A DNA stretch of 41,208 bases from Halopenitus malekzadehii (GCF_900108505.1 NZ_FNWU01000014.1:1-41208); one strand, 5' to 3'; positions 24,103 through 32,986 are shown, counted from the first letter of the stretch. Notes: generated by a model not told the origin, from the sequence alone. Translations and numbers: made by a program.

Positions 24103-24522
24103 ATGGGACTGGGCTCGGACATGTACAGACAGCAGATCCTCGATCACTACAAGAACCCCCGTAATTACGGGGAGATGGAGGATCCGGACGTCACGCACGT
24201 CGGCGAGAACCCCTCCTGCGGGGACACCATCCGGATGGACATCCGGCTCGCCGACGACGACGAGACGATCGAGGCCGTCGCCTTCACCGGCGACGGCTGT
24301 GCCATCTCGATGGCCTCGGCCAGCATGCTCTCCGAGCGGCTCGCCGGGATGACGATCGCGGAGCTCGAGGCGCTCGGTACCGACGACATCACCGAAATGC
24401 TCGGCGTCGACATCTCGCCGATGCGCGTGAAATGCGCCGTGCTGGGCCGGCAGGTCGCCCAGGACGGGGTGAAGATCGAGCGCGGCGAGATCGACGTGGA
24501 TCGGACGAAGACCGAGGATTGA
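24103..24522 (+). CDS. sufU: SufU-type sulfur acceptor/scaffold protein
   Basis: A 139-residue IscU-fold protein that accepts persulfide sulfur from SufS. The three conserved cysteines are in place: C39 in PSCGDT (with D41), C66 in GDGCAIS and C111 in RVKCAVL. It is typical of SufU in having an Arg/Lys rather than His next to the third cysteine. The N-terminus MYRQQILDHYKNPRNYG is strongly conserved. ATG at 24103; a second ATG at residue 7 is also possible. It follows sufS closely, so the pair forms a functional sulfur-transfer unit. Confidence 0.95.
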   Translation: MGLGSDMYRQQILDHYKNPRNYGEMEDPDVTHVGENPSCGDTIRMDIRLADDDETIEAVAFTGDGCAISMASASMLSERLAGMTIAELEALGTDDITEMLGVDISPMRVKCAVLGRQVAQDGVKIERGEIDVDRTKTED

Positions 24523-24615
24523 GCCGGCCCCGTCCCACCGACGGGACCGAACCACCCCTTCCGCCGAGCGGTCGAGCCCGCCGAACTTTTGCGGATCGAC
24601 GCCCTCTCACCAACC

Positions 24616-25449
24616 ATGAGCGACGAGTTCGACAAGGAGGCCGAACGCGAGAAGCTTCGGGAGAAGTTCGAGCGGGACCGCGAGAAGCGCGAACACACCC
24701 AGCACATGTCGGAGCTGCTGTTGAAGGGTGCAACGATGACCAACAGCCACTGTGACGCCTGCGGGGATCCGATCTTCAGACACAACGGCCAGGAGTTCTG
24801 CCCGACGTGCTCGCGTGAAGGGACCGCGAACGCGGCCGCTGCCGACGCGACCGGCGCTGATGCGGCCGATGCTGCGGCGGGTGATGCTGATGCGGCCGAT
24901 GCTGCGGCGGGTGATGCTGATGCGGCCGATGCTGCGGCGGGTGATGCTGATGCGGCCGACGCTGCGGCGATCGACCCGTCCGGCGGTCGATCACCCGACC
25001 GAACCGCTTCCGGGACGGAAACGGGGAACTCCCCGACCGAGATCGATATCGACGACGACGGAGCGACTGGAACCGCCGAACCGGCTGCCGAGAACGGAAC
25101 CGCCTCGGCCGGTGGGTCTGCAACCGGCGCGGGGAGCGAGATCGACGCCGCGGCGAGTGGTTCCACTTCCGCACCGACGGACGTCACGCCGACCGCCGGC
25201 ACGCCTGGGAACGTCGCGCCGAACGACTCGACACGGAACGCTGCGGCAGCGACCGCCGCGGACACGACATCGTCCACGGCGAGCGCCGACACGCCCACCG
25301 AGGACCTCCACGCGGCCCGCGAGTCGCTGGCCCGAACGGTGCGCCGGTTCGCCGAGGCCGCCGAGGGAACCGACGATCCCCGCCGTGCTCGCGAACGGCT
25401 GCAGGCGGTCCGTGAGGCCGCGGAGGCGCTCGACGCGCTGGATCGGTAG
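24616..25449 (+). CDS. SSSCA1/UPF0148 zinc protein with long Ala/Asp-rich linker
   Basis: A 277-residue protein. The N-terminal 70 residues are a long charged helix (EREKLREKFERDREKREHTQ, residues about 9-28) followed by a zinc ribbon CDACGDPIFRHNGQEFCPTC, with the MSELLLKGATM segment between them. This is the signature of the Sjogren's syndrome/scleroderma autoantigen 1 family (UPF0148), whose archaeal function is unknown. Residues about 73-225 are low-complexity, beginning with 3.8 copies of a 10-residue Ala/Asp repeat. The last 50 residues form a helical domain. The ATG at 24616 is used because the family begins there. Located 93 bp after sufU, possibly by chance. Confidence 0.85.
   Translation: MSDEFDKEAEREKLREKFERDREKREHTQHMSELLLKGATMTNSHCDACGDPIFRHNGQEFCPTCSREGTANAAAADATGADAADAAAGDADAADAAAGDADAADAAAGDADAADAAAIDPSGGRSPDRTASGTETGNSPTEIDIDDDGATGTAEPAAENGTASAGGSATGAGSEIDAAASGSTSAPTDVTPTAGTPGNVAPNDSTRNAAAATAADTTSSTASADTPTEDLHAARESLARTVRRFAEAAEGTDDPRRARERLQAVREAAEALDALDR
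24856..24969 (+). repeat. 30-bp tandem repeat, 3.8 copies
   Basis: The unit gctgatgcggccgatgctgc + ggcgggtgat is repeated at 24856, 24886, 24916 and 24946 (the last partial), with almost no change. It encodes ADAADAAAGD in the linker of the zinc protein. Exact identity at synonymous sites suggests recent slippage. Confidence 0.92.
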
Positions 25450-25538
25450 CGCCACCGACGTCGTCGGTCGGGAACAGGGCAGCATCCACGGCGAGGACGC
25501 CGCATACCTTTTAAGTCGATCCTGCGTCTCCCACGGGT

Positions 25539-26822
25539 ATGGAGCTGAGCCGCGAGTGGGTGACCGTGCGGGCGTCGATCGTGTTGACGTTCGCGGTCGC
25601 GGTGTTGTCGATCGTCGTCGGGCTGCTCCACATCTCGGGGGTGAGCGTCGCGGGACCGCTCTCCCCGTACATCCCCGACATCGTCCGGCAAACGGTCGGG
25701 TTCACCGGGACGCTCACCGGCTTCGCGATGTTGGCGAGCGGCTACGCGCTGAAACGCGGCTACCGGGTCGGCCTCTACTCGACCGCGATCCTGCTGCCGC
25801 TCACCGGGATCCAGGGCCTACTGCAGGTCTCGGTCGTCTCGCTCCCGCTCGTGGCCCTCTCGATCGTCTCCATCCCGGCGCTCGTCGTCAATCGTGATCG
25901 GTTCACGCGGACGTACCGCCCCTCGCCGACGCAGCTGGCGGCCGGGACGGCGCTCGTGACCGCGGTCGGCTACGGGACGTTCGGGTCGTTCGCGCTGCGC
26001 GAGGAGTTCACCGGGATCAACTCGATCGTCGATGCGTTCTACTACACGGTGGTGACCGCCTCCACGGTCGGTTACGGCGACGTGGCCCCGGCGAGCGCGA
26101 TCGGCCGGATGTTCGGGATCTCGGTGCTCGTGATCAACGTGGCCGCGTTCGCGGTCGCGCTCGGGGTCCTGTTGACGCCGGCGATCGAAGCGCAACTCTC
26201 GAAGGCACTCGGAAGAATGACACAACGACAGTTCGACCTCCTCGACGGCCACGTCCTCGTGTTAGGCTACGGGGACCTGACGGAACCGATCCTCGAAGAA
26301 CTCATCGAGCGCGACATCGAGTACGTCGTCGTCACCGACGACGACCGCCACGCGAGCCGGCTCGCCGACCGCGACGTCGCAGTGCTCGCGGCGGATCCCA
26401 GCGACGTCGGGCCCCTCGAGACGGCCCGGATCGGGGACGCCCGCGCGGTCGTGGTGGCCACCAATGACGACGCCGAGGACGCGTTGGCAATCCTCACCGC
26501 ACGCCAGCTCAATCCGGAGGTGCGGATCGTCGCCGGCGCGACCCAGCGCGAGAACGTCGACAAACTCCGGCGGGCCGGGGCCGACGACGTCATCTCGCCC
26601 GCGACGCTTGGTGGCCACCTCCTCGTCGACTCCGCGTTCGGCGCGGACTCGACGGCGGTCGCCGAGGAGATCATGGACGACGAGGGGCTCGGCGTCGAGT
26701 CCGCCGGCGGGGACGAAAGCGACGATCCGTCCGACGCCGTCGATCCGGACGAGGAACCGCCGGACGGGGAGTACCTCGACGATGAGTCACCCACCGGGAA
26801 CCGGGGTGAAAATCCGGACTGA
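25539..26822 (+). CDS. Potassium channel with RCK (TrkA-N) domain
   Basis: A 427-residue membrane protein. Four hydrophobic segments (about 12-33, 53-70, 78-117) precede a pore module: outer helix at 131-151, selectivity filter TVGYGD (176-181) and inner helix 190-213. The cytoplasmic part is a Rossmann-type RCK domain, opening HVLVLGYGDLTEP (238-250), which gates the channel by binding nucleotides or ions. The final 60 residues are very acidic and probably disordered. In haloarchaea such channels help manage molar internal potassium. It is a single gene, convergent with the uridine phosphorylase gene. Confidence 0.92.
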   Translation: MELSREWVTVRASIVLTFAVAVLSIVVGLLHISGVSVAGPLSPYIPDIVRQTVGFTGTLTGFAMLASGYALKRGYRVGLYSTAILLPLTGIQGLLQVSVVSLPLVALSIVSIPALVVNRDRFTRTYRPSPTQLAAGTALVTAVGYGTFGSFALREEFTGINSIVDAFYYTVVTASTVGYGDVAPASAIGRMFGISVLVINVAAFAVALGVLLTPAIEAQLSKALGRMTQRQFDLLDGHVLVLGYGDLTEPILEELIERDIEYVVVTDDDRHASRLADRDVAVLAADPSDVGPLETARIGDARAVVVATNDDAEDALAILTARQLNPEVRIVAGATQRENVDKLRRAGADDVISPATLGGHLLVDSAFGADSTAVAEEIMDDEGLGVESAGGDESDDPSDAVDPDEEPPDGEYLDDESPTGNRGENPD

Positions 26823-26914
26823 AGAGCTGTGGATATCCCGGGTGTGGACGGCAACGAGGCCGTGGATAGCCACGAAGTCGCCACCAGCGACGAGACCGTC
26901 GGCGTCGGAAGGGC

Positions 26915-27640
26915 TTATAAGGCCGCGACGGCCTCGAGCGTCAGCGTGATCGCCCGCTCGACGTTGTTCTTCGCCTTCGCGGGAAGCTCGTCGTCGGAGT
27001 CGGCACCCTTCTGTGTCCCCTCGACGAGGTTGCCGTCGACGGTACAGATCGCGCCGGCGCGGAGCCCCTTCCGGCGGGCGAGCGCGAACAGCGTCGCCGC
27101 CTCCATCTCGATCGCAAGCAGGTTCGCGGCCTCCCAGTCGGCGACGAAATCCTCGCTCTCGTTGTAGAAGGCGTCGTCGGAGACGATCGGCCCGACGTGG
27201 ACGGCCTCGTCGTTCGCCTCGGCGGCGTCGACCAGCGCCGACAGGGCTCCGTAGTCGGGCACCGCCGGATAGACGGCCGACTCGTAGCGCTTGGAGGTTC
27301 CCTCCTCCTTGGCGGCGCCGTTGGCGACGATCATGTCGCCGATCTCGATGTCCGACTGCAGCGCGCCGCAGGTGCCACAGCGCAGGACCGTCTCGACGCC
27401 GACGTTCGCCAGCTCCTCGAGCGCGATCGCGGCTGAGGGACCGCCGATCCCGGTCGAGCAGATCGTGAGCGGAACACCCTCGTAGGTGGCGTTGACGAGC
27501 TTGTACTCGCGGTTCTCGGAGACCGTCTCGACGTCGGTACACTGGTCTGCGATGCGGTCGACGCGACCCGGGTCGCCGGGAACGATCGCGATCGACTCGA
27601 CGTCGCCCTCCTCGACGAGCAGGTGCGGCTGTTTACCCAT
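26915..27640 (-). CDS. udp: Uridine phosphorylase-type nucleoside phosphorylase
   Basis: A 241-residue member of the PNP/UDP phosphorylase family 1, which splits nucleosides with phosphate into base and ribose-1-phosphate. The opening IVPGDPGRVDRIA (phosphate-site arginine), CSTGIGGPSAAIALEEL and EMEAATLFALA (ribose-site Glu region) closely resemble bacterial Udp. The usual RTGTTGA is RCGTCGA here, with two extra cysteines. Uridine is favoured over purine substrates by overall resemblance only. The ATG at 27640 begins the family sequence. A gap of 68 bp separates it from the peptidase gene upstream on the same strand. Confidence 0.92.
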   Translation of the reverse strand: MGKQPHLLVEEGDVESIAIVPGDPGRVDRIADQCTDVETVSENREYKLVNATYEGVPLTICSTGIGGPSAAIALEELANVGVETVLRCGTCGALQSDIEIGDMIVANGAAKEEGTSKRYESAVYPAVPDYGALSALVDAAEANDEAVHVGPIVSDDAFYNESEDFVADWEAANLLAIEMEAATLFALARRKGLRAGAICTVDGNLVEGTQKGADSDDELPAKAKNNVERAITLTLEAVAAL

Positions 27641-27708
27641 ATCAACCCGTCCGCGGGACGGAAGAAAAACGGTGCGGAAGTCGGACACCCGTCGACCGGC
27701 GCGCGGGC

Positions 27709-29505
27709 CTACAACTCCAACAGCGTCTCGATCTCGTCGAGGTAGCTCCGGTAGACGTCGATCGCCGACTCGATCGGTCCGGAATCGGCCATATCGATCC
27801 CGGCGAGGCGGACGACCTCGAGGGGGTAGTCCGAGCCGCCGGCAGCGAGCATATCTCGGTAGTCGGCCGCGGCGGGCTCGCCCGTTTCGAGGATCCGGTC
27901 GACGATGGCGGCGGCGGCCGCGATCCCGGTCGCGTACTGGTAGACGTAGAAGTCGTAGTAGAAGTGGGGAATGCGCTCCCACTCGCGCTCGATCCCGCCC
28001 TCGAGGGTCGCCGGCGCGTAGAACTCCCGTTTGAGGTCGCCGTAGGTCGCATCGAGGACGTCCGGCGTGAGTGCCTCGTCGTCCTCGATCCGGGAGTGGA
28101 TCCGGTGTTCGAAGTCCGCGAACATCGTCTGGCGGAACAGCGTGCTCCGGAAGCGCTCGAGGTACTCGTCGAGGACGTGCGTTCGCAGCTCGTCGTCCTC
28201 GAGCGTCTCGAGGAGGTGCTGGGTCAGCAGGGTCTCGTTGACCGTCGAGGCGATCTCCGCGACGAAGATGTCGTAGCTCGCGTCGTGCCACGGCTGGGCG
28301 TCGGCGGCCAGCTCGGAGTGCATCGAGTGGCCGAGCTCGTGGGCGAGGGTGAACAGCGAGGCGATGTCGTCCTGGTAGTTCATCAGGATGAACGGCTGGG
28401 TGTCGTAGGTCCCCGAGGAGAAAGCCCCCGATCGTTTCCCGTCGTTCTCGTAGACGTCGACCCAGCGGCTCTCGAGCCCCTCGGCCATTCGCTCCTGATA
28501 GGCGTCGCCGAGCGGGGCGACCGCCTCGGTCACCCATTCGACCGCCTGCTCGTACTCGACGTCGGGCCCCTCGTCGCCGGTGAGCGACATGTACAGGTCG
28601 TGGCTCCGGAGTTCGTCGACGCCCAGCGCCGATCGCTTCAGCTCGGCGTGACGGTGGAGCGCGTCGAGGTCTTCACGAACGGTATCCACGAGCGTGTCGT
28701 AAACCCCGGGCGGGACGTTCGACCCATCGAGTGCGGCCTCTCGGGCGGTGTCGTAGCCGCGGATCTCCGCGCTCGTCACGTGTTCGCGAACCGCCTTTTC
28801 GAGGGACGTACCGACCGTGTTGCGGACGTCCGCCCACTGGTCGTAGAAGGTCTCGTGAACGTCGCGTCTGAACTCGCGGTCGGGTTTGGTCTGCAGCTTC
28901 GTGAAGTTTGCTTGCGTGATCTCGACCGGCTCGCCGTCGGGGCTCTCGACGGTGCCGTACTCCATGTCGGCGTTCGTGAGCATCGAGTAGATCTCGGAGG
29001 GTGCGCCGGTAACCTCCGACAGATCCGCAAGTACCTCCTCGACCTCCGCGGACCGGGTGTGCGGTTTCATCCGGCGGACGTCCTCGAAGTAGTGTTCGTA
29101 GGCCTCCAGGGCGGGCTCGGCGTCGATGAACGCCTCGATCTCCGCGCTCGTCAGTTCCTGGAGCTCCGGTTCGAGGTAGGAGATCGCGCTCGAGGCCGTC
29201 GATCCGAGCGAGGACCCCCGGGCAGCCATCGCCTGGTAGGTCTGGTTCGTCGTGTCCTCCGCGCTGCGCAGCCGGGCATAAGTCGTCACCTTCGCGACCT
29301 CGCGCAGCACCGACTCCCGAAGCTCGAGCAGCTCGAGAAGCGTCCCAGGGTCCGCCGTGACTCGCCCCTCGTACTCGCCGAGTTCATCCACCCGGTCGGA
29401 CACCGACTCGTAGGCCGTCTCCCACGCCTCGTCGTCGGCGTAGATGTCCTCCAGATCCCATCGGTACTGCGCGTCGATCTCGCTCCGGTCGGGGACCGTA
29501 CTCAT
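27709..29505 (-). CDS. pepF: Oligoendopeptidase F (M3 metallopeptidase)
   Basis: A 598-residue zinc peptidase that degrades short peptides in the cytoplasm. The catalytic motif HELGHSMHSE lies at about 389-398 (zinc ligands H389 and H393, catalytic E390) and the third ligand is E416 in FVAEIAST. The substrate-binding region FYYDFYVYQYATGIAAA near residue 530 and the N-terminal helical domain (about 1-190) are as expected. No signal peptide. The ATG at 29505 is used because the family sequence (WDLEDIYADDEAW) begins just after it; the frame upstream to 29613 is probably untranslated leader. Confidence 0.95.
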   Translation of the reverse strand: MSTVPDRSEIDAQYRWDLEDIYADDEAWETAYESVSDRVDELGEYEGRVTADPGTLLELLELRESVLREVAKVTTYARLRSAEDTTNQTYQAMAARGSSLGSTASSAISYLEPELQELTSAEIEAFIDAEPALEAYEHYFEDVRRMKPHTRSAEVEEVLADLSEVTGAPSEIYSMLTNADMEYGTVESPDGEPVEITQANFTKLQTKPDREFRRDVHETFYDQWADVRNTVGTSLEKAVREHVTSAEIRGYDTAREAALDGSNVPPGVYDTLVDTVREDLDALHRHAELKRSALGVDELRSHDLYMSLTGDEGPDVEYEQAVEWVTEAVAPLGDAYQERMAEGLESRWVDVYENDGKRSGAFSSGTYDTQPFILMNYQDDIASLFTLAHELGHSMHSELAADAQPWHDASYDIFVAEIASTVNETLLTQHLLETLEDDELRTHVLDEYLERFRSTLFRQTMFADFEHRIHSRIEDDEALTPDVLDATYGDLKREFYAPATLEGGIEREWERIPHFYYDFYVYQYATGIAAAAAIVDRILETGEPAAADYRDMLAAGGSDYPLEVVRLAGIDMADSGPIESAIDVYRSYLDEIETLLEL

Positions 29506-29644
29506 AGCGAACGGGAGGGCGTGATCGACCCTAAAAGTTCCCACATTCGTTCCCCCGGCCGCATCGACCCCGTCATAACCGTGTCGTAACCGCGACGCCG
29601 ACGCGGTATTCACTCCCGTGTGGACGACCCGCCGTGCAGACCGG

Positions 29645-30163
29645 CTACGGCGGCGTCCAGTCCTCGAGGTCGAGCACCATCACGATCGCGTCCTCGCCGT
29701 CGTTGTAGTACCGCGAGACCCGGCGCATCGGCGTGAACCCGTGATCGCTGTACATCGACCGTGCTCGTCCGTTACCCGCCCGAACCTCGAGCTTGACGAC
29801 GGCGACGCCACGGAACCGGAGCCGGGCGAGCGCGGACCGAAGTAGCTGGCTGCCGATCCCGTTCCCCTGCACGTCCGGGTGGACGGCGATGTCCTTGATG
29901 TGTCCGATATCGCGTCCGAAATCGGGCGTCATATCGGCGACGACGTATCCGGCGATCGGCGCCTCGAAATCGATCGCATCCCGTCGATCGGAGTCGAACG
30001 TTGACGCATCCAACTCGGCGACGAGGAACGCCGGTGCATCGAGCAGCCGCTCGAAGGCGTCGTAGGGCCACGGATCCGAAAAGACCGCCCGTTCGATCCG
30101 AACCACCGATAGCAGGTCCGCTCGGGAGACCTCCCTGATCGTCGGATCGACGGAACGGGACAC
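29645..30163 (-). CDS. rimI: RimI-type N-acetyltransferase
   Basis: A 172-residue GNAT acetyltransferase, probably acetylating protein N-termini in the cytoplasm. The acetyl-CoA loop is VQGNGIGSQLL (about residues 98-108), preceded by IKDIAVHPD. The C-terminus holds the GHFTPM-like SDHGFTPMRRVSRYYNDGEDAIVM region, with RYY-N-GEDA matching RimI proteins. In archaea this enzyme performs much of the N-terminal acetylation, a common modification in haloarchaea. It is followed by the pepF gene after 139 bp on the same strand. Confidence 0.92.
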   Translation of the reverse strand: MSRSVDPTIREVSRADLLSVVRIERAVFSDPWPYDAFERLLDAPAFLVAELDASTFDSDRRDAIDFEAPIAGYVVADMTPDFGRDIGHIKDIAVHPDVQGNGIGSQLLRSALARLRFRGVAVVKLEVRAGNGRARSMYSDHGFTPMRRVSRYYNDGEDAIVMVLDLEDWTPP

Positions 30164-30310
30164 GCGATATCGTTACGCCTCGGGGCCGATAAGCGCGCCG
30201 ACCGACGCCGCGAGCGAGGGGGGACGACGCCGGCGGACGACGAGGACGATCTCGATCGCCGGCGTCTCGGGAGACGATCGTCAACATCTCGGAGGACGCT
30301 CGACGACGTC

Positions 30311-30919
30311 TCAGGTCCCGAACCGACGCTTCCGGTTCTGGTAGTCGAGTACCGCCCGGAGGTAATCGCGCTCGCGGAAATCACGCCAGTTGACGTCGGT
30401 GAAGTAGAGCTCGGAGTAGACCGACTGCCAGATGGCGAAATCCGACAGCCGCTCGGCCCCGGTCTTGATGAGCAGGTCCGGCTCGTCGGGGAACACGAGC
30501 CGCTCCGAGATCGTCGCCTCGTCGATCGCGTCGGGATCGAGATCGCCCGTCGCGACGTCGTCGGCGATCTCCCGGACGGCCTCGGCGAACTCGCGTTTGC
30601 CGCCGAGCCCGATGCTCACCTGGATCGGGGCGTCGGCCCGCTCGGTGTCTCCCGGGCCGCGAACGGCCACCGGGCGGGGTGCGTCGACGCGGCGGAGTTC
30701 ACGCTCGAGGGTCTCCACGACCGCCGCATCGAGGACCGACACGAGGACCGTCACGCGGTCGGCGCCGCGGCCGAACGCCCAGCCGAAGAACCGCTCGAGG
30801 GTGTCGTAGGCGCCCTGCTCGAGCAGGTCCCGCTCGGTGATCACGACCGCGACGTGGCCGGGCGGGTCCGCCTCGTGGATCCGGTGGCGGATCGCGAGAT
30901 ACGTATCGTACAGTCCCAC
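30311..30919 (-). CDS. Cis-prenyltransferase (UppS) homologue lacking the catalytic motif
   Basis: A 202-residue member of the undecaprenyl diphosphate synthase family. The C-terminal half is clear: SIGLGGKREFAEAVREIA (about 102-119), DLLIKTGAERLSDF (148-161, with R157 and S159 of the diphosphate site), WQSVYSELYFTDVNW and a terminal RRFG that fits the RxG motif. The N-terminal catalytic motif HVAxxMDGNRRWA is replaced by HVAVVITERDLLE, so the catalytic aspartate and the DGNRRWA loop are missing. It may therefore be a regulatory partner, like eukaryotic NgBR/Nus1, of an active synthase coded elsewhere. The GTG at 30919 (MGLYDTYLA) is chosen by resemblance to haloarchaeal relatives; an ATG at 30991 is possible. 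Divergent from the DUF92 gene. Confidence 0.82.
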   Translation of the reverse strand: MGLYDTYLAIRHRIHEADPPGHVAVVITERDLLEQGAYDTLERFFGWAFGRGADRVTVLVSVLDAAVVETLERELRRVDAPRPVAVRGPGDTERADAPIQVSIGLGGKREFAEAVREIADDVATGDLDPDAIDEATISERLVFPDEPDLLIKTGAERLSDFAIWQSVYSELYFTDVNWRDFRERDYLRAVLDYQNRKRRFGT

Positions 30920-31092
30920 AGTGGAGAGAACGCGGTCGATCGGCAAAAACCGACCGGGACACGGAGCGAACATGCCACGTCTCGACGACACCGCATTTCG
31001 AGGACGCCGCGCCTCGACGACGCCAGGTCCCGACTGCGGCGCCGCCCCCCGATGTCGGGAGGGTTAAGTGACCGTCGAGGGTATGCGCGGAC

Positions 31093-32406
31093 GTGCAGTC
31101 GAGGATCCGACGGGCGGGTGGGTTCGCCGCGGTGTCGCTGCTTGCGCTGGCCGCGCCGTGGACGGGCGCGGCCGTCGCAGTGCCGTTCGCCATCGTCGCT
31201 GGACTGGCGGCGTTCGTCGTCCGCGAGGGGCCCGTCTTCGAGCTGTTCGCGCGGCCGGGCGATCGCCGGGACCGCCGGTTGAACGGGCTTGCCGGATTCG
31301 CCCTCGCGGCCACGGGATTAGGCCTGTTTGCGACGCTCCCGCGTGTGACGATGCCGGTGCGTGTCTACGCGGCGGCGGTCATTCTCCTCGCGTTCGGAAA
31401 CCTCGGGACGCAGGCGGTTCGATCGATTACCGATGACGAGTTCGCCCACGCGACCGCGTTCGTCATCGTCGGATCCCTCGCGGGCGTCGGCGCGCAGGTC
31501 GCCGTGGCGGTCGCCAGCACAACCCCGATCGCCCCGCCCGGATTCGTGTTCATCGCCGCCGTCGGCGCGTTGGCCGCGGCGTTGCTCCGGTCGATGCTGC
31601 TCGAGCGTGACGACCCGCTCGTGATGATCGCGGTCGCGCTGTTGTCGTGGTTGTTCGTCGAGATCACCCCCGAGATGACCGTGGAGGGGATCGTCCTCGC
31701 GTTGGGCGTCACCATTGCGCTGGGCTACGTCTCCTACGCGCTCGGGACGGCCTCCGTGCCCGGGATGGTGACCGGCGTTCTGTTGGGACTGTTGACGATC
31801 GTTCTCGGCGGCGTCGGGTGGTTCGTCGTCCTGATCGCCTTCTACGCGATCGGCGGGCTCGCCTCCAAGTTCCGGTTCGAGGAGAAGACCACTCGGGGCG
31901 TCGCCCAGGAGAACGAGGGGGCTCGCGGAAGCGGCAACGTGCTCGCGAACTCGGCGGTCGCGCTCGCGGCGGTCGTGGGATACGCCGCGACCGGACACCT
32001 CTCCCTGCCGGGCGTCGTCTTCTCGGTCGCGTTCGCCGGCGCCGTCTCGACGGCGATGGCGGACACGCTCGCCTCGGAGATCGGCGGCCTGTACGACGAC
32101 CCGCGACTCATCACCACCCTGGAGCCGGTCGAGCCAGGGACCGACGGCGCGGTGACCCTTCATGGCGAACTCGCGGGCATCACGGGGGCCGGCCTCGTGG
32201 GCGTCCTCGCCGCGATCGGGATGCCGGTCGGCGACCCGGTCGCCGGCGGCGCACTCGTGCTGGCGGCGGGCGTCGTCGGGATGACCGCGGACAGTCTCCT
32301 CGGCGCGATCCTCGAGGGCGGACGGATCGGCAACCAGACGGTTAACTTCCTCGCGACCCTGACGGGCGCCCTCGCGGCCGCCGCGGGGAGCGTGTGGCTC
32401 CCGTGA
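31093..32406 (+). CDS. DUF92 membrane protein (VTE6/phytyl-phosphate kinase-like)
   Basis: A 437-residue polytopic membrane protein. The second half carries the DUF92 core: VSYALGTASVPGMVTGVLLG, then GLASKFRFEEKTTRG, and ANSAVALAAVV, FAGAVSTAMADTLASEIG, and HGELAGITGAG near the end. Plant and cyanobacterial members (VTE6) phosphorylate phytyl phosphate in isoprenoid salvage; archaeal members probably act on related isoprenyl phosphates, which is inferred. The N-terminal half adds about six helices. Start: GTG at 31093; an ATG at 31083 is in another frame. The next gene overlaps by one base (TGATG). It is divergent from the cis-prenyltransferase homologue, suggesting a joint role in polyprenyl metabolism. 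Confidence 0.87.
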   Translation: MQSRIRRAGGFAAVSLLALAAPWTGAAVAVPFAIVAGLAAFVVREGPVFELFARPGDRRDRRLNGLAGFALAATGLGLFATLPRVTMPVRVYAAAVILLAFGNLGTQAVRSITDDEFAHATAFVIVGSLAGVGAQVAVAVASTTPIAPPGFVFIAAVGALAAALLRSMLLERDDPLVMIAVALLSWLFVEITPEMTVEGIVLALGVTIALGYVSYALGTASVPGMVTGVLLGLLTIVLGGVGWFVVLIAFYAIGGLASKFRFEEKTTRGVAQENEGARGSGNVLANSAVALAAVVGYAATGHLSLPGVVFSVAFAGAVSTAMADTLASEIGGLYDDPRLITTLEPVEPGTDGAVTLHGELAGITGAGLVGVLAAIGMPVGDPVAGGALVLAAGVVGMTADSLLGAILEGGRIGNQTVNFLATLTGALAAAAGSVWLP

Positions 32407-32942
32407 TGGACCACGATCATCACCGCGGCAGCCCTCCCGGCCACGCCGACCGCAGCAGCCGCGTTCGACCCGCTCGTCCCGGCGATTCGCTCCCGCTACA
32501 CCGTCTACAGCGGTACCTCACCGACCCCTCGCCGGCGCTGTTGGAGTACGGGCTCACGGCGAGCGGCTCCGCCGGCGGAACCGTTCTCGTCTCGGCGGCG
32601 ATCGACGAGGACGGCGCCGAGTCGGTCGTCGGGTACGCCCTCCTCATCGACGCCCCCGAGACTCGACACCTCGCCGAGCTCGTCGTCGATCCCGCCGTCC
32701 GCCGGGAGGGACGTGCCCGTGAACTCCTGGCGGCGGCCCGGTTCGGAGTCGACACGCCGGTGACGCTGCTCGTGGCCGCCGGGAACGAGGCGGCGCGATC
32801 GCTGTATACGTCCTGCGGCTTCCGGCCGGTCGAACGGCTCCCGGAGGAGTACGGAGACCGCGATGCGATCCGCTATCGCGCCGATCCGGGCCGTGACGAC
32901 GCCGTCGGAGAAGGCGACTCGACCGCCAGCGACGATGGCTGA
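32406..32942 (+). CDS. GNAT-family N-acetyltransferase
   Basis: A 178-residue acetyltransferase. The acetyl-CoA loop is AVRREGRARELLAAARF (about 96-112), preceded by AELVVDP, and GNEAARSLYTSCGFRPVERLPEEY (about 123-146) is the conserved last helix and strand. The N-terminus and an acidic tail of about 20 residues are probably disordered. It starts within the stop codon of the DUF92 gene (TGATG), so both are translated together. The acceptor is unknown, and a link to lipid metabolism rests only on this coupling. Confidence 0.87.
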   Translation: MDHDHHRGSPPGHADRSSRVRPARPGDSLPLHRLQRYLTDPSPALLEYGLTASGSAGGTVLVSAAIDEDGAESVVGYALLIDAPETRHLAELVVDPAVRREGRARELLAAARFGVDTPVTLLVAAGNEAARSLYTSCGFRPVERLPEEYGDRDAIRYRADPGRDDAVGEGDSTASDDG

Positions 32943-32986
32943 ACGCGATCGATGCGGGGGGAAATCATCCCGCCTGCAGTCCCGAG

